Positions 24,201 through 37,800 of a stretch of DNA of 64,000 nt are shown here, one piece after another; within the stretch, counting starts at the first letter, position 1, and the number at the start of each line of letters is the position of its first letter. A program made the position numbers and the translations under genes. Under the pieces are notes generated by a model that saw only the letters and a list, made by a program, of their open reading frames with translations, did not search any database and had not been told where the DNA came from. The stretch is from Choristoneura fumiferana (taxonomy: Eukaryota; Arthropoda; Insecta; Lepidoptera; Tortricidae). The stretch spans positions 34,545,207 to 34,609,206 of the forward strand of contig NC_133472.1 in NCBI RefSeq assembly GCF_025370935.1, written 5' to 3'.

Positions 24201-27200
24201 TCCAAAATTGACTACCATGCTGTCAGAAAACGCCAACACCAGACAAACTAGAGTATTATTCTGAGATAACAGCAGTAATGCCTTGATCAGAAGATATTAA
24301 ACAAATCTATTCCATGGTAATGTCAACATCAAGGTAACAAGAATGTGTCATCTTAATATATAAAAATAAATCCATATTTCCCTTCGTAACGGCATCTCGC
24401 GTTAACGGCTGGACCGATTTCGCTAATTCTTTTCTTTTTCTCTTCCGCTCGGCAGAGCAGAAGTTTGGATTCAATGTGTCAAATCCGACCATCAATGTAT
24501 CGTTTCTTGGCAAATTTGTGTTATCTGCCTTCATGAATAAAACATGTTTGTTAATATATATGCTTATAACCTCAAAAGTTCCACGAATAACTTGGGCATA
24601 ATAAATGTCAATGTCACAGCACAGGCTACAATATAAAGCGAATTTCACTCGCCTGAGGTCCAACATGAAGTTGACTTAGAGTCCTATGACGTCATAACAT
24701 GGTCGACGGTGTTTTCGGGTGTTCAAAATAAAAAGTAAAAAATAAAAAATGTAAATGTAATAAAATTTAGGACCATCCTACAATTTTAATTTCTGAAATC
24801 GATAATTATTGGTTTCTTAAATCAAATACTACAGGAAATATTCATTCACCACGCCAAATTTGATATGAGTAAAGTAGCCTATTCATCAATATAATCTCAA
24901 CTAAATAATGCCATTGTAGTCTTGTGGATGAGCTCACTTCAAAATGTTTCAACTACATATATAAGTGGTTACAGCGTGGTTTGTTCGAGCAGGTGCCCCC
25001 GATGATGCTGCTCCAGCACTGGGGCGAGGAATGGGTGCCGGTGTTCACGCGCGACCAGCACGCGCAAGCCGGGCCGCCGCCGGAGCCGTACAGCGACGCC
25101 TACCTCTCTGGCATGCCGTCTCGCAAGCGCCGCTGCGTCCGCCAGGCGCGTCCGCCTAACACGCTCGACTCCTTCATGAACGGTATGTTTCTTAGCTAAA
25201 GTAGGGGAGCCCAAGCGAAGATTGTGCGTTTTAGGGCCGCCACAAACATTCGGAATTCCCTAAATACATCACACATATACGTTTATTTCAATTCTGTATG
25301 CGCAATGCGGAATTCCGAATCGAAAAAAACTGCTGTTTGTATGTGGTAGCTCCATAGATTTGTATGGATTTACTGCGTTCGGAATTCCAAATCGAAATTC
25401 CGAACCGGAATTCCGAGTGTATGTGGTGGCCCTTACTCAAGCGTGTCAGAAAATCATATAGGGAGAATCCTTAAACCCTTAATATAGGGAGTTGCGTTGA
25501 GAGCAGCCGATCAGATTTGTTAAAAAAAAAACCCTTAGAAAAACTCGAGCGCGTCAGATTAAGACGAGGTAAGTTAATTACATGGAGAAAAGTGTACATT
25601 TCGATAATCTGACGATTTGAGCGTGACTTAGAGAAATGGGAGTCACGAATGATTTTAAAAGTTCTGTCCAACGATACCACACAACATAGGGTTGGATGAG
25701 AAAAAAAATCTTTGCGTCTAGGAGAGGTACTTTTTTTAAAAATATTTTTGTGTCATTTTGATCAATTGTATCATTTGAGCAAGGATAGGTAAATAAAGTT
25801 TTTCTATTGGTTTATGACAAACACGTTCCTTGCAACACATCCTCGTACATCTCTGGTAGAAACGCAGCCTAAATGGAGAAAGCGTAATATTTATGCAATG
25901 GTGCACTTAAATCATATTCACTCATTCTTTATTTTCATTCACTACCTTTTTTGCAATGAGTATTTTATGTAGCAATGTGTTTAATGAAATTATTTAACTC
26001 AACTCTTCTACTGACACCTATACTGATGTTTTGGACATCATCGGCGTTTACATTTAAGAAGGATTAAAGAGCTTTTTAATTAAATTTTATTACATAGGAG
26101 TTAGCCGAACAGGGTTAATACTATATTTTTAATATATATTTCCTCAATTTATTTATTTATTATCTCAAATGAATACAAATTAAATAATTCCAACAAGTTA
26201 AAAGTACGAGTTTAGTATAAGGATATAATCCTTGAATACAGAGTGGCAAATTTCAGTTTACGGTGCACGCGCGTCTCTCACATTAATAATTGGCCGCATT
26301 TGAAGAGCACTATTTGAATAAAGCTGATGAAAACGTTTCTGAAGCCATTAGACATTGAAATGCATTCGACCGTGAATTGAACGGCCCTTTGGGAAACTAG
26401 TATTTGCTGACTGAAACTACTTTGAGCTCCCAAGAACTTTGCTTTGGTGCTTTGGGCGTCCGTTAATGAAGAATGGATTAAGGGGCTGTTTCACCATCCA
26501 TTGATTAGTGTTAACTGATGGGTAAATGTGATGCCGTCTCTATTTTTTTTGTTCGAATAGACGGAGACGGCATCACATTTAACCGTTAGTTAACACTAAT
26601 CAATGGATGGTGAAACAGCCCCTAAATGGTAGGTTTAGTTTCATTGCAAGCATACGTAGGCACGTACGGTACCTACGTACCTATATAATTATGAATAGCC
26701 TCAGTACAGAATTTATAAACTTCTAAGCAAAGCTAGACTTGAAAAACGTGTGCTTACGACTTTATAGTTAAATTTGAATTCTGATTATACAGCGCAATAA
26801 TTTCGTCAACGTTTAGTATTATATCATTTATGTACCTACATCGACGTGACTCACAGAGGACCTAAAAATATAATGCATAATTATAGTAAGTACTATAAAA
26901 TTTATATAACCACCGTGTTCATTTCTCTGTTCCGTCTTGAGTCCTATTTTAGATATGTCAGGCCTGACCGAAAAACACATCTTGATTGAAGTTGAAGAAA
27001 ATCTCACAAAATCTCACTTACAAAATCTATATACTCTTCATTTACTTAATGTTTCCTCATCTACTCTAATAGATTACTATGGACTGTCCACTGAGAGTAG
27101 TAGCTGGGAATAGTCTCATTAATTCTACTGCATTCGCAACAAGAATTAAGTCAAGTACAATATGGCTCCATTTTTAATCAGCTCAGTAGTTGTGCTGTAC

Positions 27201-28810
27201 TAATGGCTGGATTACACGTAAAAACTTCAATGATTCACAATTTTTTTGTTTTATTTTATTCGACCTAATTCGTATGCTAGCTTACATCAGGTAACACTAG
27301 AATAAACATTTTACGCACTACGATGATTGTTGTTCGACGTACGATCGTTTTGTTGACAAACTCTTCATCGTATATCATAACATCGACCACGATTCATCGA
27401 ATATTGAGCTCTTGTATTTTAGTTAGTGTAATTTTGTTCCACCGACTAATCATTAAAATTTGTCCTGCTTAAGCTAGGAACGGTCCGACTAGTTTCTATC
27501 TTTTAGGAAGATCTTTTTATTCTTTTCTTTTTTAGATCTTTTTTCCTTATAGATAGTCATTATGGTCTGTCCCATAATTCGAGATACTAAAATGACGTTT
27601 CATGTGTTACCTGTTTTTTGCGTTTCATAAATAGTGATGTGCCGCAACCGGTTATCACCGAAAGATTTTGTAGGTACCTATGTGTGTATGTCGTAAAATA
27701 TTAAAATATGAAAGGATCCGTGATGTACTAAAATGTAGGGCACTTAGGGCATTCTAGAAAAGGTAAAATAGGTCATAAAAATGCGGCCGTTTTCGAGATG
27801 TTTAGACTTTTTATAGATGTTGATTTTTAAGTTACAATTTCATTCTTTGGCCTCTGTGTATACATATTTGTACGTACATACACAACCATACACTTCTCGG
27901 CTTTGCTAAGAGGTTGACGTTTCCGTTTTTTCCGAGGCGAAAGTATTTCTTCGCTGTGTCGTCTATGCGAAGAAGTAATTGGCTACTCAGAGTCCATGTT
28001 TAATCAAACAATACTCAACAAAAACACGACCAAACAAAATTAACAAATAAAAAGTCTTATCTCAACAAATTTAACAAATAACGTCAACAGTAACAATAAC
28101 ACGAGAAAACGCACTGATCACATCCGATGACAATACGAGTAAAGTAAGGAAAATCGGTTGAATACTACTTGAATACGAAAAACATGAACAATGACGTTGT
28201 GTGATATCTGAGGGCCTACTCCGGAATTCGAAAATCAAAGTTCGCACCGCAACGCAAGGACGGAACGACACGAACCTCGACTTTTGGACTACGTAGTAGC
28301 CCTGCTGGCCCTAACTACGAAATGCAAAACCCGAACTTCGTATGTTGCCGTCCCGCTGACGCTTATCTCATTTAATACGCGAGTGAAAGGGACGGTGTCA
28401 TACGAACTTCGTTTTTCTAGTTTTGTAGTAGCCCCTCTGTACTATTTTTTACGTTGGCACTAAGTGATGAACACTGTATTTTACCTGTGCTTAGATTTTA
28501 TAACTTTATCGTAAAAATGCATTTATATTTACAAAAATGAAAGTAGAATATTGTATGCTATAATGTTATTTTTGCTATCGTAAAATATACATTTTATCGG
28601 TTATTTACGAAACCGAAATCATGGAGCAGCACTGTTCCTTTTATGCTGGGCACATTATTTTTACTTTTGACATTTCAGACTGTCATTTTAGTATCTTCAT
28701 TTCAGGAACAGACCATAGAAAATTAAAATAAATAATTCATTAACATCATTAGGGTTTCGTACCCAAAGGGTGCCAACGGAACCCTATTACTGAAACTCCG
28801 CTGTCTGTCC

Positions 28811-28852
<42 letters not shown>

Positions 28853-31800
28853 CACAGGGCTCTATCTCTTGAGCCGTAATAGCTAGGCACTTGAAATTTA
28901 CACAGATTATGTATTACAGTGGCCGCAACAACAACAAATACTAAAAATAAAATAAAGTTACAAATTAAAGGGGGTCATCATACAAGAAACGTGTTTCATT
29001 CAGCGGTTTTTGATTGCTAGGCTGCCAAGTTGACGGCCGTCAGTTGCTAGGGGCAATTAATGTTTAACTACTTATTAATTTGCTATTTTATTAGTTCTAT
29101 TTTATAAAACCTTCGATAATTATAATAATTGGCTAAGTAATTTTTTTGAAGAGGTGCTAAATATATTTTTCTTCGATAGTCGACGTCTTAATAATCGAGG
29201 AACTGCAGCTCTTTTATTTTTATTTCCTCTTATTAATTAGAAATATTTTTTTAGTGGTCGATATGACGTTTGTGAGATTGAAATTGCAGAACCGTTGAGG
29301 GCTTAGTACTTAAGTAGAAACAGTAAAAAAAAAAAACGAAGTCAACTGTCACTGCTGTCATGTCAAGTAGAATCTAACCTAAAACCTATTTACTTTGCGA
29401 TTTGTGCGATCAGTGTTTTTGATAATTTTTAAAGACCTCTCAGCACAAATCAGTACTTTAAAATTTGCCGCATTTCTCCACGACCTTTGCATGATAATTG
29501 GACCACGATTGGATAGTTTCGACGACTATTTTGGCTCTGCTTCTTCCACAACGCTATCTTGCAGTCTCGACGACACTTGGCTTGACTTTTGGACCATATT
29601 TTCTATTTTAGCGGCTTCACCTTTCAATACGAAATGAGTGAATTTGTGCGAGCAGATTCAAGGAACTTGCCACACATGGCTATGAGTCTAGAATATTTTG
29701 ACACCAGTGATAAGTATACAATGTTGCCGAAATCAAAGGAGATAAAGCACTCTTGTCCGCACCGGTAAAATGGATAAACGTAAGTACAAAGTATATCAAT
29801 ACAGTTTCTTGTCTATTTTTTTTACATTACATTTTAGGGCATCAAAAGTTGAATATGTTGCCGGACCAAAGTTGTTTGAGAGCACAGAATAACAAAAACA
29901 TATTACCTATATTGTGACCATTTACTTAGATATCAACTGACAATGTGATTGATGCGACAGGTGATGTTGTTCTGCATTGGCTGGTAAATATTATGATAGA
30001 GTAAAATTTCTGTGGTTAGTGAAACATTATATTATAACTAGCTGTTGCCCGCGACTCTGTCTATGAAGAATTCGCTTATTGCTTTCCTGCAAGTACTATG
30101 TATTTTTTGGGATAAAACTGTGAGATAAAAGTAGCCTATGTTCTTCCTCGGACTCCAACTACCTACATAATGAATTTCGGCTAAATCAGTTCAGCGGTTG
30201 AAGCATGAAAAGTTAACAGATAGACAGACAGAGTTCCTTTCACGTTTATAATATTAATATAAGTAAGGAAAGAAAGAAAGAAAACATTTATTCGTGACAT
30301 ACATGACGTGAAGTGACAAGGATAAGAATAATAATAATAAAAAGAAATAGAATTTGCGCTGTCATTACATCTCATATTTCGTTTTCTAGAATTTTTACCG
30401 TACAACGGCAAAACCTACTAGACACTGGCAATATTGTCCTCCAATGGACAGCGCCTATTTTCCAAAAAAAAAAACTAACAATAATAAAATAAAATAAAAT
30501 TGTTACGTATGCATGTCACAAAATGGTCCAAATCAGCAATCTGCCGGTCTTGCGAACGGCGCTGGTCTTCCTTTGGGACCAGTAAGGATTTATAATAATT
30601 TGATCTTTTTTTCAGGTGGATGTAAACACACATTGGTGTTTTTATTTTGGTTGCAAGAAAAAGCCAGTGAAGGAGCATAACCTGTTTTTTCCAAGGACAT
30701 GCATTTTTCCATAAAAAAGAGGCATAGAAGTACCACGAAACTCCTCAATGGTTAATGGAAGAGAATAGAATAGATTTAAGATTTAGCACGGAAATGTAAT
30801 TTTGAACATGACAATCTCTTAATACAGAAATGTATTTTTAGTTGACTATGCAAGTACAGTTGATAAAAAGTACAGTCAGCAAAATTTTTTCTTAATAATA
30901 TCATTTTTGGTTTTTATTTGTGTAAGCTTTTATTTTTCCTCACAATACTTTTTGTTGACTATACTTGTCTTGCATTGTCATCTAATCTGTAATCAGTATA
31001 AGTACTGCTGTGCTAAGCTAATGGTACTTTAAATTTGTATTCTCATTTTGGTTTATAATTATAATACATACATACTCGTACATTGCAAGTCGAATAAATC
31101 TTGTAAAATATGTTTCTTTTCACTTATGATTTACATCATCAAAAATAACGAAAAAATGTGCAGAATTTGTAACATTGCTCACAGAGATTTTGATTAGGTT
31201 CGATTCCCGGTCATGTATGTATTAGAGTCAGACAAAATAAAACGGTTGAATGCCATATATATCCATACTAATATTATAAATGCGAAAGTGTATGTGTTTG
31301 TATGTTTCTCCGTCTTTCACGTCGCATTGGAGCGACGGATCGACGTGATTTTGGCATAGAGATTGTTTATGGGCCACAGAGTGATATAGGCTACTTTTTA
31401 TCCCGGAAAAATAAACAGTTCCCGAGGGAACAGCGCGGAACAACCGAATTCCACGCGGGCGAAGCCGCGGGCAAAAGCTAGTATATATACACACATCCAG
31501 TTCAACTGGTAGAACAAACAATACAATCTAGGGTCACTGTCACAAGTACAAGTACTAAAAATACAAGTAAATCACCACGGTTTTGTTATAACTTATGATC
31601 AATGGTACGCATATTGTTTACACATATAACACACAAGTTAATCAAACCATGGTTGCTTAGGAAATGAAAAGTTTAATATGATTGACAGCCCTTTTATAGC
31701 CTGCCGGAAAAATCTTTACAGCGCGATTCAGCTTTTCCTTGAGACGAGATAGTGACATCTTTTGATGCAAAAGTAAACTAAAATCCCGGTTTAACACATA

Positions 31801-34800
31801 GTGACCTATAATATTTGTGTTATATTTCCTTGTATTTCTTAGTAGTACTTCTAATGCCTTTATGGGGATGGCACAATATTTAATTTATTAAAAATACGAC
31901 TTGTTTTTAAATTACCCTTTGCCAGGAATATTATATACATGTTCCAATAAATCAGGTCTTTTGAGACATATGTTTATGCTAAACGTTTTTATGATAATTT
32001 GTGTATTTATGAAATAAAAACAATATAAATTATTGCATTTTTATTATATTACTCTGCAAATTAACTAAAACCATCTAAAACACATGCAATGCGTTTAGCT
32101 TATGCTAAACGTTTTTATGATAATTTGTACATTTATGAAATAAATAAAACATAAATTATTGCATTTTTATTATATTACTCTGCAAATTAACTAAAACTAT
32201 CTAAAACACATGCAATAAGACAGCTTTGTCTACATAATTTTATGTGGTTATGGTTAATAACAGAGACGCTTCAAAAATACGGATTCTTTTAATCTTCAAA
32301 TCACGCATTTCACATGTAACCTCAAGGTCGCTATGACTTTATATGGAATCACCCCCTTTTTAGTAGCCACACAAAGCCACTTCATTCTGTAAATGATTTA
32401 GCAGAAACTCTTCCTTCAATACACTTTGAAATAAAGAATATAAACCCATTTGTGCATAAATATTTTAATGTATAGCATGACTCTTACTGAGACCATGTCC
32501 TTTTTATTGTTTTGGTAAAAAAACACGATATCTCTCCCTTCTGTTATGTTCTCCTTTGCTGTGTTTGATGTTGAAGGGCTAGAGGGTTCGTATAATCATG
32601 TTGTTGATGAGCAACTTGCAGTGGAAGATGAAGCTGACTTGCACCAAGTCGCTTGTAAAGACTAGGATGCATAAATACGCAGAATTCTGAAAATCTCGTC
32701 TGTATTTCATAGACCAACGTACAAAGCATTAGAGAACATTTCTGTAATGCTCCATTTCAACTCGAATACTGTCGGAGTCGTCTGAATCCATTGTAGGGAT
32801 ACTGTGATTCGAATTTACTCGTAAGGCAGTCCAAATATCAAGCCAAGTGTCGTCGAGACTGCAAGATAGCGTTGTCGAAGAAGCAGAGCCAAAATAGTCG
32901 TCGAAACTATCCAATCGTGGTCCAATTATCATGCAAAGGTCGTGGAGAAATGCGGCAAATTTTAAAGTACTGAGTTTGTGCTGAGAGGTCTTTAAAAATT
33001 ATCCAAAAAACACTGATCGCACCAAATCGCAAAGTAAATAAAACGGTTTTAGGTTAGATTCTACTTGACAGTGACAGCAGTGACAGTTGACTTCGTTTTT
33101 TTTTTTACTGTTTCTACTAAGTACTAAGCCCTCAACGGTTCTGCAATTTCAATCTCACAAACGTCATATCGACCACTTAAAAAAATATTTCTAATTAATA
33201 AGAGGAAATAAAAATAAAAGAGCTGCAGTTCCTCGATTATTAAGACGTCGACTATCGAAAAAAAATATAATTAGCGCCTCTCCAAAAAACTTTACTTAGC
33301 CAATTGTCTCTAAGACTGTCAGAATTTTTTGTCAAATTAAGAAACAGACAAATAACAATTTATGATCCACAAATCTCCGACACAAACTACACACACTTCA
33401 GAAAAGCCAACTTCAATAAGGCACTCACAGCCGCTGTATTTCATGTTTTTTACACTAAAAAAATGCCCTTTATAATTCATACTTAGTAACACTATTTATT
33501 TACAAGGTCAAAATTTTAAATCAGGTTAAGATTTATTCACTAATTCATAATAAGTAGGTACGCGCCGTTCGGCCGAATTAACGCGTTCAGCCATTTTTTT
33601 TTCGGCGCATGGCAAGGCAAGAGTCTAAAGCGCTCTTCAGCCTCCGACAGGGCGATAGCCAAAGAGGATGAGAATTTAAAATTGTTCTTTATTAAAAATA
33701 CTTGCACCTAGTGCTTACATTTTATTTTGGTGATATGTTTTTATTAACTTGTAATGTAATGTAACGTAACTAATTATGTTTGTTCAGGTGGAATTAAATA
33801 ATTTAAATAAAATATTAAAATCCGATTGAGCAGAAATTTTGCATGCATGTATAAATCCGATGACAATGCAATATTATTATGACGTAGAGCTGATCTGATG
33901 TTGAAGTTAGATGTTGGCCATAGGAACTCTGTAATAAAACGACACGACCGCATCGATTTTGGTCTCATTTGATTCGTCTTGACGACTACCTACTTTGATA
34001 ACCAGGGGCAAAAATTACCGCCAACAAAAAAGCTTTATTAGATTTTTTTCACAAAAAAATATTACTGAACTATTTGTTTTTAAAACATTGTACGGAGGTG
34101 CCCAACCCTTCATGCGCGAGTCGCTCGCACTTGCACTTGACCGATTTGTTTTCTGACCATTTCGTCTGTTGTACTTGTAACTAAACAAGCAAAGCTTTGT
34201 ATACTATATGGGTATTAGGCGATGGATAGATATATATATATTAGCTGTTCATCCTACACTAATTTTATAAATGCTAAAGTTTGTAAGTCTGTTCGTTTGT
34301 TTGTTACCTCATCACGTCTAAACCGCTGAACTGATTTAGATGAAATTTGGTATACAGATAGCTTGAGTCCCTGGGAAGTCCTTCCCCGTTATAGAATAGT
34401 TTTTATCCCGGAAAATTGTATAGTTCCCACGGGATAGCGATAAACGAATGCTACGCCGACGGAGTCGCGGGCAACAGGCTAGTAAGAAAAGTACAGTTAC
34501 AATGTCGAATAAAAATAAGAAAAAATAATTAATAATAGAAATATTTAAATGTCAATGTGACTAAAATAAACATACATTCATAAACCGTGATATAGATAGT
34601 ACCTATAACTTTATAATTGGGGTCAATAATTAATTACTTATCTAACCGGTAAACCGTCTGTGACAAAGGTCGATCGATATCTTTGTTTTAGACAGCTTTA
34701 ATCTCTTCTTATACATACGAAATTAGAATTTGTAATGCGCTCAAGGGGTCTTCTGTGCCGTCTGTCTCAGCTGCAGTGGCCGTCCCGTAGGACACATTCC

Positions 34801-37800
34801 GTTAAATATTGACTCGCCGTCCGACACGAGTGGGTACCTACTTAAAGCAGACTGGTTCTTGTGCAACTTAAGTTAAATGTTGTCTGCTTCAATATGATAG
34901 ATATTGTATATTTTAGGTAAAACAAGCTTTAAACTGAAGAAAAGAAAATGTATTCAAAAAATAACGTGCTACGCGACAAGCAAAAGAATAATGAGTGACT
35001 TTGTCACAACTAGAAGAAACAAAGCTTTATAACTAGGTTTACATAACACCAAAAAGTTCCAACACTGGCCCTTAAACTAGTTATAAAACTATATTATAAA
35101 TCAACAAATCCACTTGCATATATAACTAAACACTTTACAAACCACTATCAAATAAACAAAACAATTAACTAAGTAATAAACAATTGACATGCAAACTTGT
35201 CATGTTTATCTTTGGTCAGTGGTTTAGTTAACAAGTCAGCCACCATCTGATCAGTAGACAGATAGCTTATGACTACTGTACCCTTATTTACGATTTCTCG
35301 TATAAAGTGATGTCGTACATCGATGTGTTTAGTTCTGCTGTGGAACATTGCATTTGAACACAACTTCTGTGCAGATTGACTATCATTATAAATAGAAATT
35401 TTAAATTGCTTACCAATCACTTCAAATAAGAATTGCCGTAGAAACAGGGCCTCCTTACACGTGTCAGACAGCGCCATGTATTCCGCCTCAGTGCTCGAAA
35501 GAGCAACAGTCTTCTGTTTTCTGCTTTCCCAAGAGACTACAGAGCTTCCTATTTTAAAAACAAAACCCGTGTAAGAACGACGATCGGTCTCGTTCGCCGC
35601 CCAATCAGCATCCGCATATGCGTTGATAGTCAACCCAGTCTTTTGAAAAGTTAAGCAAAAATCAATCGTGCCTTTAAGGTAACGAAGTATCCTTTTTGCT
35701 GCCTTCCAGTGTGACTCGTCGTAAGCCTCGTTGAACTGGCTCAGCGAGCTTACAGCGTGAGCGATGTCAGGCCGCGTACATACCGCAATGTACATCAAAC
35801 AGCCTATTAAGCCACGATAGTCATTAGTACATTTTCCTTGCGTAGACCTCACAAGTTTTACACCAGTTTCCATCGGTGTTCGAGCAGGTTTGCAATCTGA
35901 CATATTAAACCTGTCAAGAACCTTCTTGATGTAATTAGATTGGTCTAACTTGATTTTCGCATCTTGTCTCCGAAGTCTCATGCCAAGGATATGACTAGCT
36001 GGCCCTAAATCTTTTATTTCAAACTCTCTATTGAGTTTTTCTTTAATTTCCGACTTTTGACATCCAGCTGATGAGAACAAAATTATATCATCTACGTACA
36101 GGGCGATGATCATCAATGAATTGTTACTCGATTTCACATACACACAAGGTTCAGAATGTACGTGCTTAAACTTCAGAACATTAATTAATACGCCATTTAT
36201 CTTTTCATACCAAGATTTTGAAGCCTGTTTGAGACCGTATACTGCCTTGTTCAGTTTATATACTTTATCTTCTTTTCCTTTTATTTTAAAGCCTTCTGGC
36301 TGTTCCATGTAAACGGTTTCTCGTAGGTCTCCATTTAAAAAGGCTGTTTTAACATCTAAATGTTCGATGTCCATATCAAATTCCGCTGCTAGTGCCAATA
36401 ATGTACGGATCGTAGAGTACCTGACTACCGGGGAAAACGTCTCTTGGTAATCTACACCATATTTTTGCGTGTATCCCTTTGCGACTAAGCGAGCTTTGTA
36501 TCTAAGTATTTCACCGTCAAGACCGAGTTTCTTCTTGAAAATCCACTTATATTTTACCGGACTTTGCTCGTTTCTTCTGTCAGTCAAGGTCCAGCATTTA
36601 TTGTCTATGAAAGATTTATACTCATCTTCCATCGCAGCTTTCCAGTTCTCAGCTTCAGCACCAGTCAATGCCTCCTGCACAGTTTCAGGATCCTTTGCTT
36701 CACTACGCAAATTGTGAACTAAACAGGACTCCTCTGCAGCTTCCTCATACTCGTCAGTCGAGATTCTAGAGTAGTTTTCTAACGTGGAATCACCTGGGGA
36801 GTAAGTTAAATCGGCAGGATCATCTGGAGTATCGCTACTCTCGCTTACAGAATCATCTACTGTGATGGTACTAATTCTCTGAGCGTTTGTAGGAATTTCA
36901 CTAATTTCAGACGTATCAGAGCTCACATTAGATGTTTCCAATTGGACAGAATTATTAAAATTCTCAACACGACGTTCAACATTGTTACATGTCAATTCAT
37001 GTGCACAATGTAAACCAGGAACATTATTTTCGCCGTTCCAAAAAACATTTTCCAAAAACGTTACGTTTCTTGCTTTGAAACATTTGGTTGGACATTCAGG
37101 ATCCATCAATCTGTAACCTTTTGTTTGATCACAGTATCCCACAAATATGTACTTCTTAGCTTTCGGATCTAATTTATCCCGTTTTTGCTGAAGAGCATAA
37201 GCTTGACAACCAAAAATACGTAAATGAGAAACATTTGCCCGTGTACCTGACCAGCGTTCCTCAGGAGTACACCCCATCACTGCTTTAGTGGGCGAGCGGT
37301 TCTTGAGGTAGACAGCTGTATTAACAGCTTCTGCCCAAAACTCCTTCTTCAGACCAGCATCTCGAAGCATGCAGCGCGCTTTCTCCATGGCCGTGCGGTT
37401 TCCTCTCTCCGCGACGCCGTTCTGCTGTGCTGAATATGGAACCGTAGTCTGGTGTTGAATCCCATGTTTTTTCAGAAAGTTCTAAAAATTTGAATTAATA
37501 TATTCACCACCATTGTCACTACGAAGTGTTTTGATCTTTTTATTAGTCTGGTTTTCAACCAAGGCTTTAAATTCTTTAAAATAATCAAAAACTTCATCTT
37601 TACATCTAAGAAAATATACAAACGTCTTCCTAGAAAAATCATCAATAAATGTCAAAAAATATTTTGATCCACCAAACGATGCACACGGCATCGGACCACA
37701 TAGATCACTATGCACCAAGCCTAGAAGTTCACTGGCCCTACTTTCAGATTTCTTTGGGAAAGGCAATCTAGTTTGTTTTTCCTCAATACAAGAAATACAA

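Larger units (their letters stand above)
23390..24992 (+). other. BAG6 intron with MITE and THAP relic
   Basis: A 1.6 kb intron holding a short MITE (23631-23715), a THAP-domain relic (23862-24225) and, at about 24350-24440, a fragment resembling the 5' end of another Helitron-like family (TTAATATATAAAAATAAAT, GGCTGGACCGATTTCGCTAA). Confidence 0.6.
29131..33301. mobile_element. Long inverted-repeat unit (about 4.2 kb, arms about 460 bp)
   Basis: 29131-29592 and 32836-33301 are inverted copies of each other, beginning GGCTAAGTAA and sharing TCGATAGTCGACGTCTTAAT and GAACTGCAGCTCTTTTATTT. Both arms open an ORF reading MIIGPRLDSFDDYFGSASST (29489 on +, 32932 on -) that continues LSCSLDDTWLD. I do not recognise this protein. 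Possibly a DNA transposon with long terminal repeats or two inverted copies of one element's 5' end. No clean target-site duplication is seen. The centre carries Helitrons and a tandem duplication. Confidence 0.6.

Noticed and set aside
31228..31521. 97-codon minus-strand ORF
   Set aside because: It is the antisense of the Helitron at 31262-31481.
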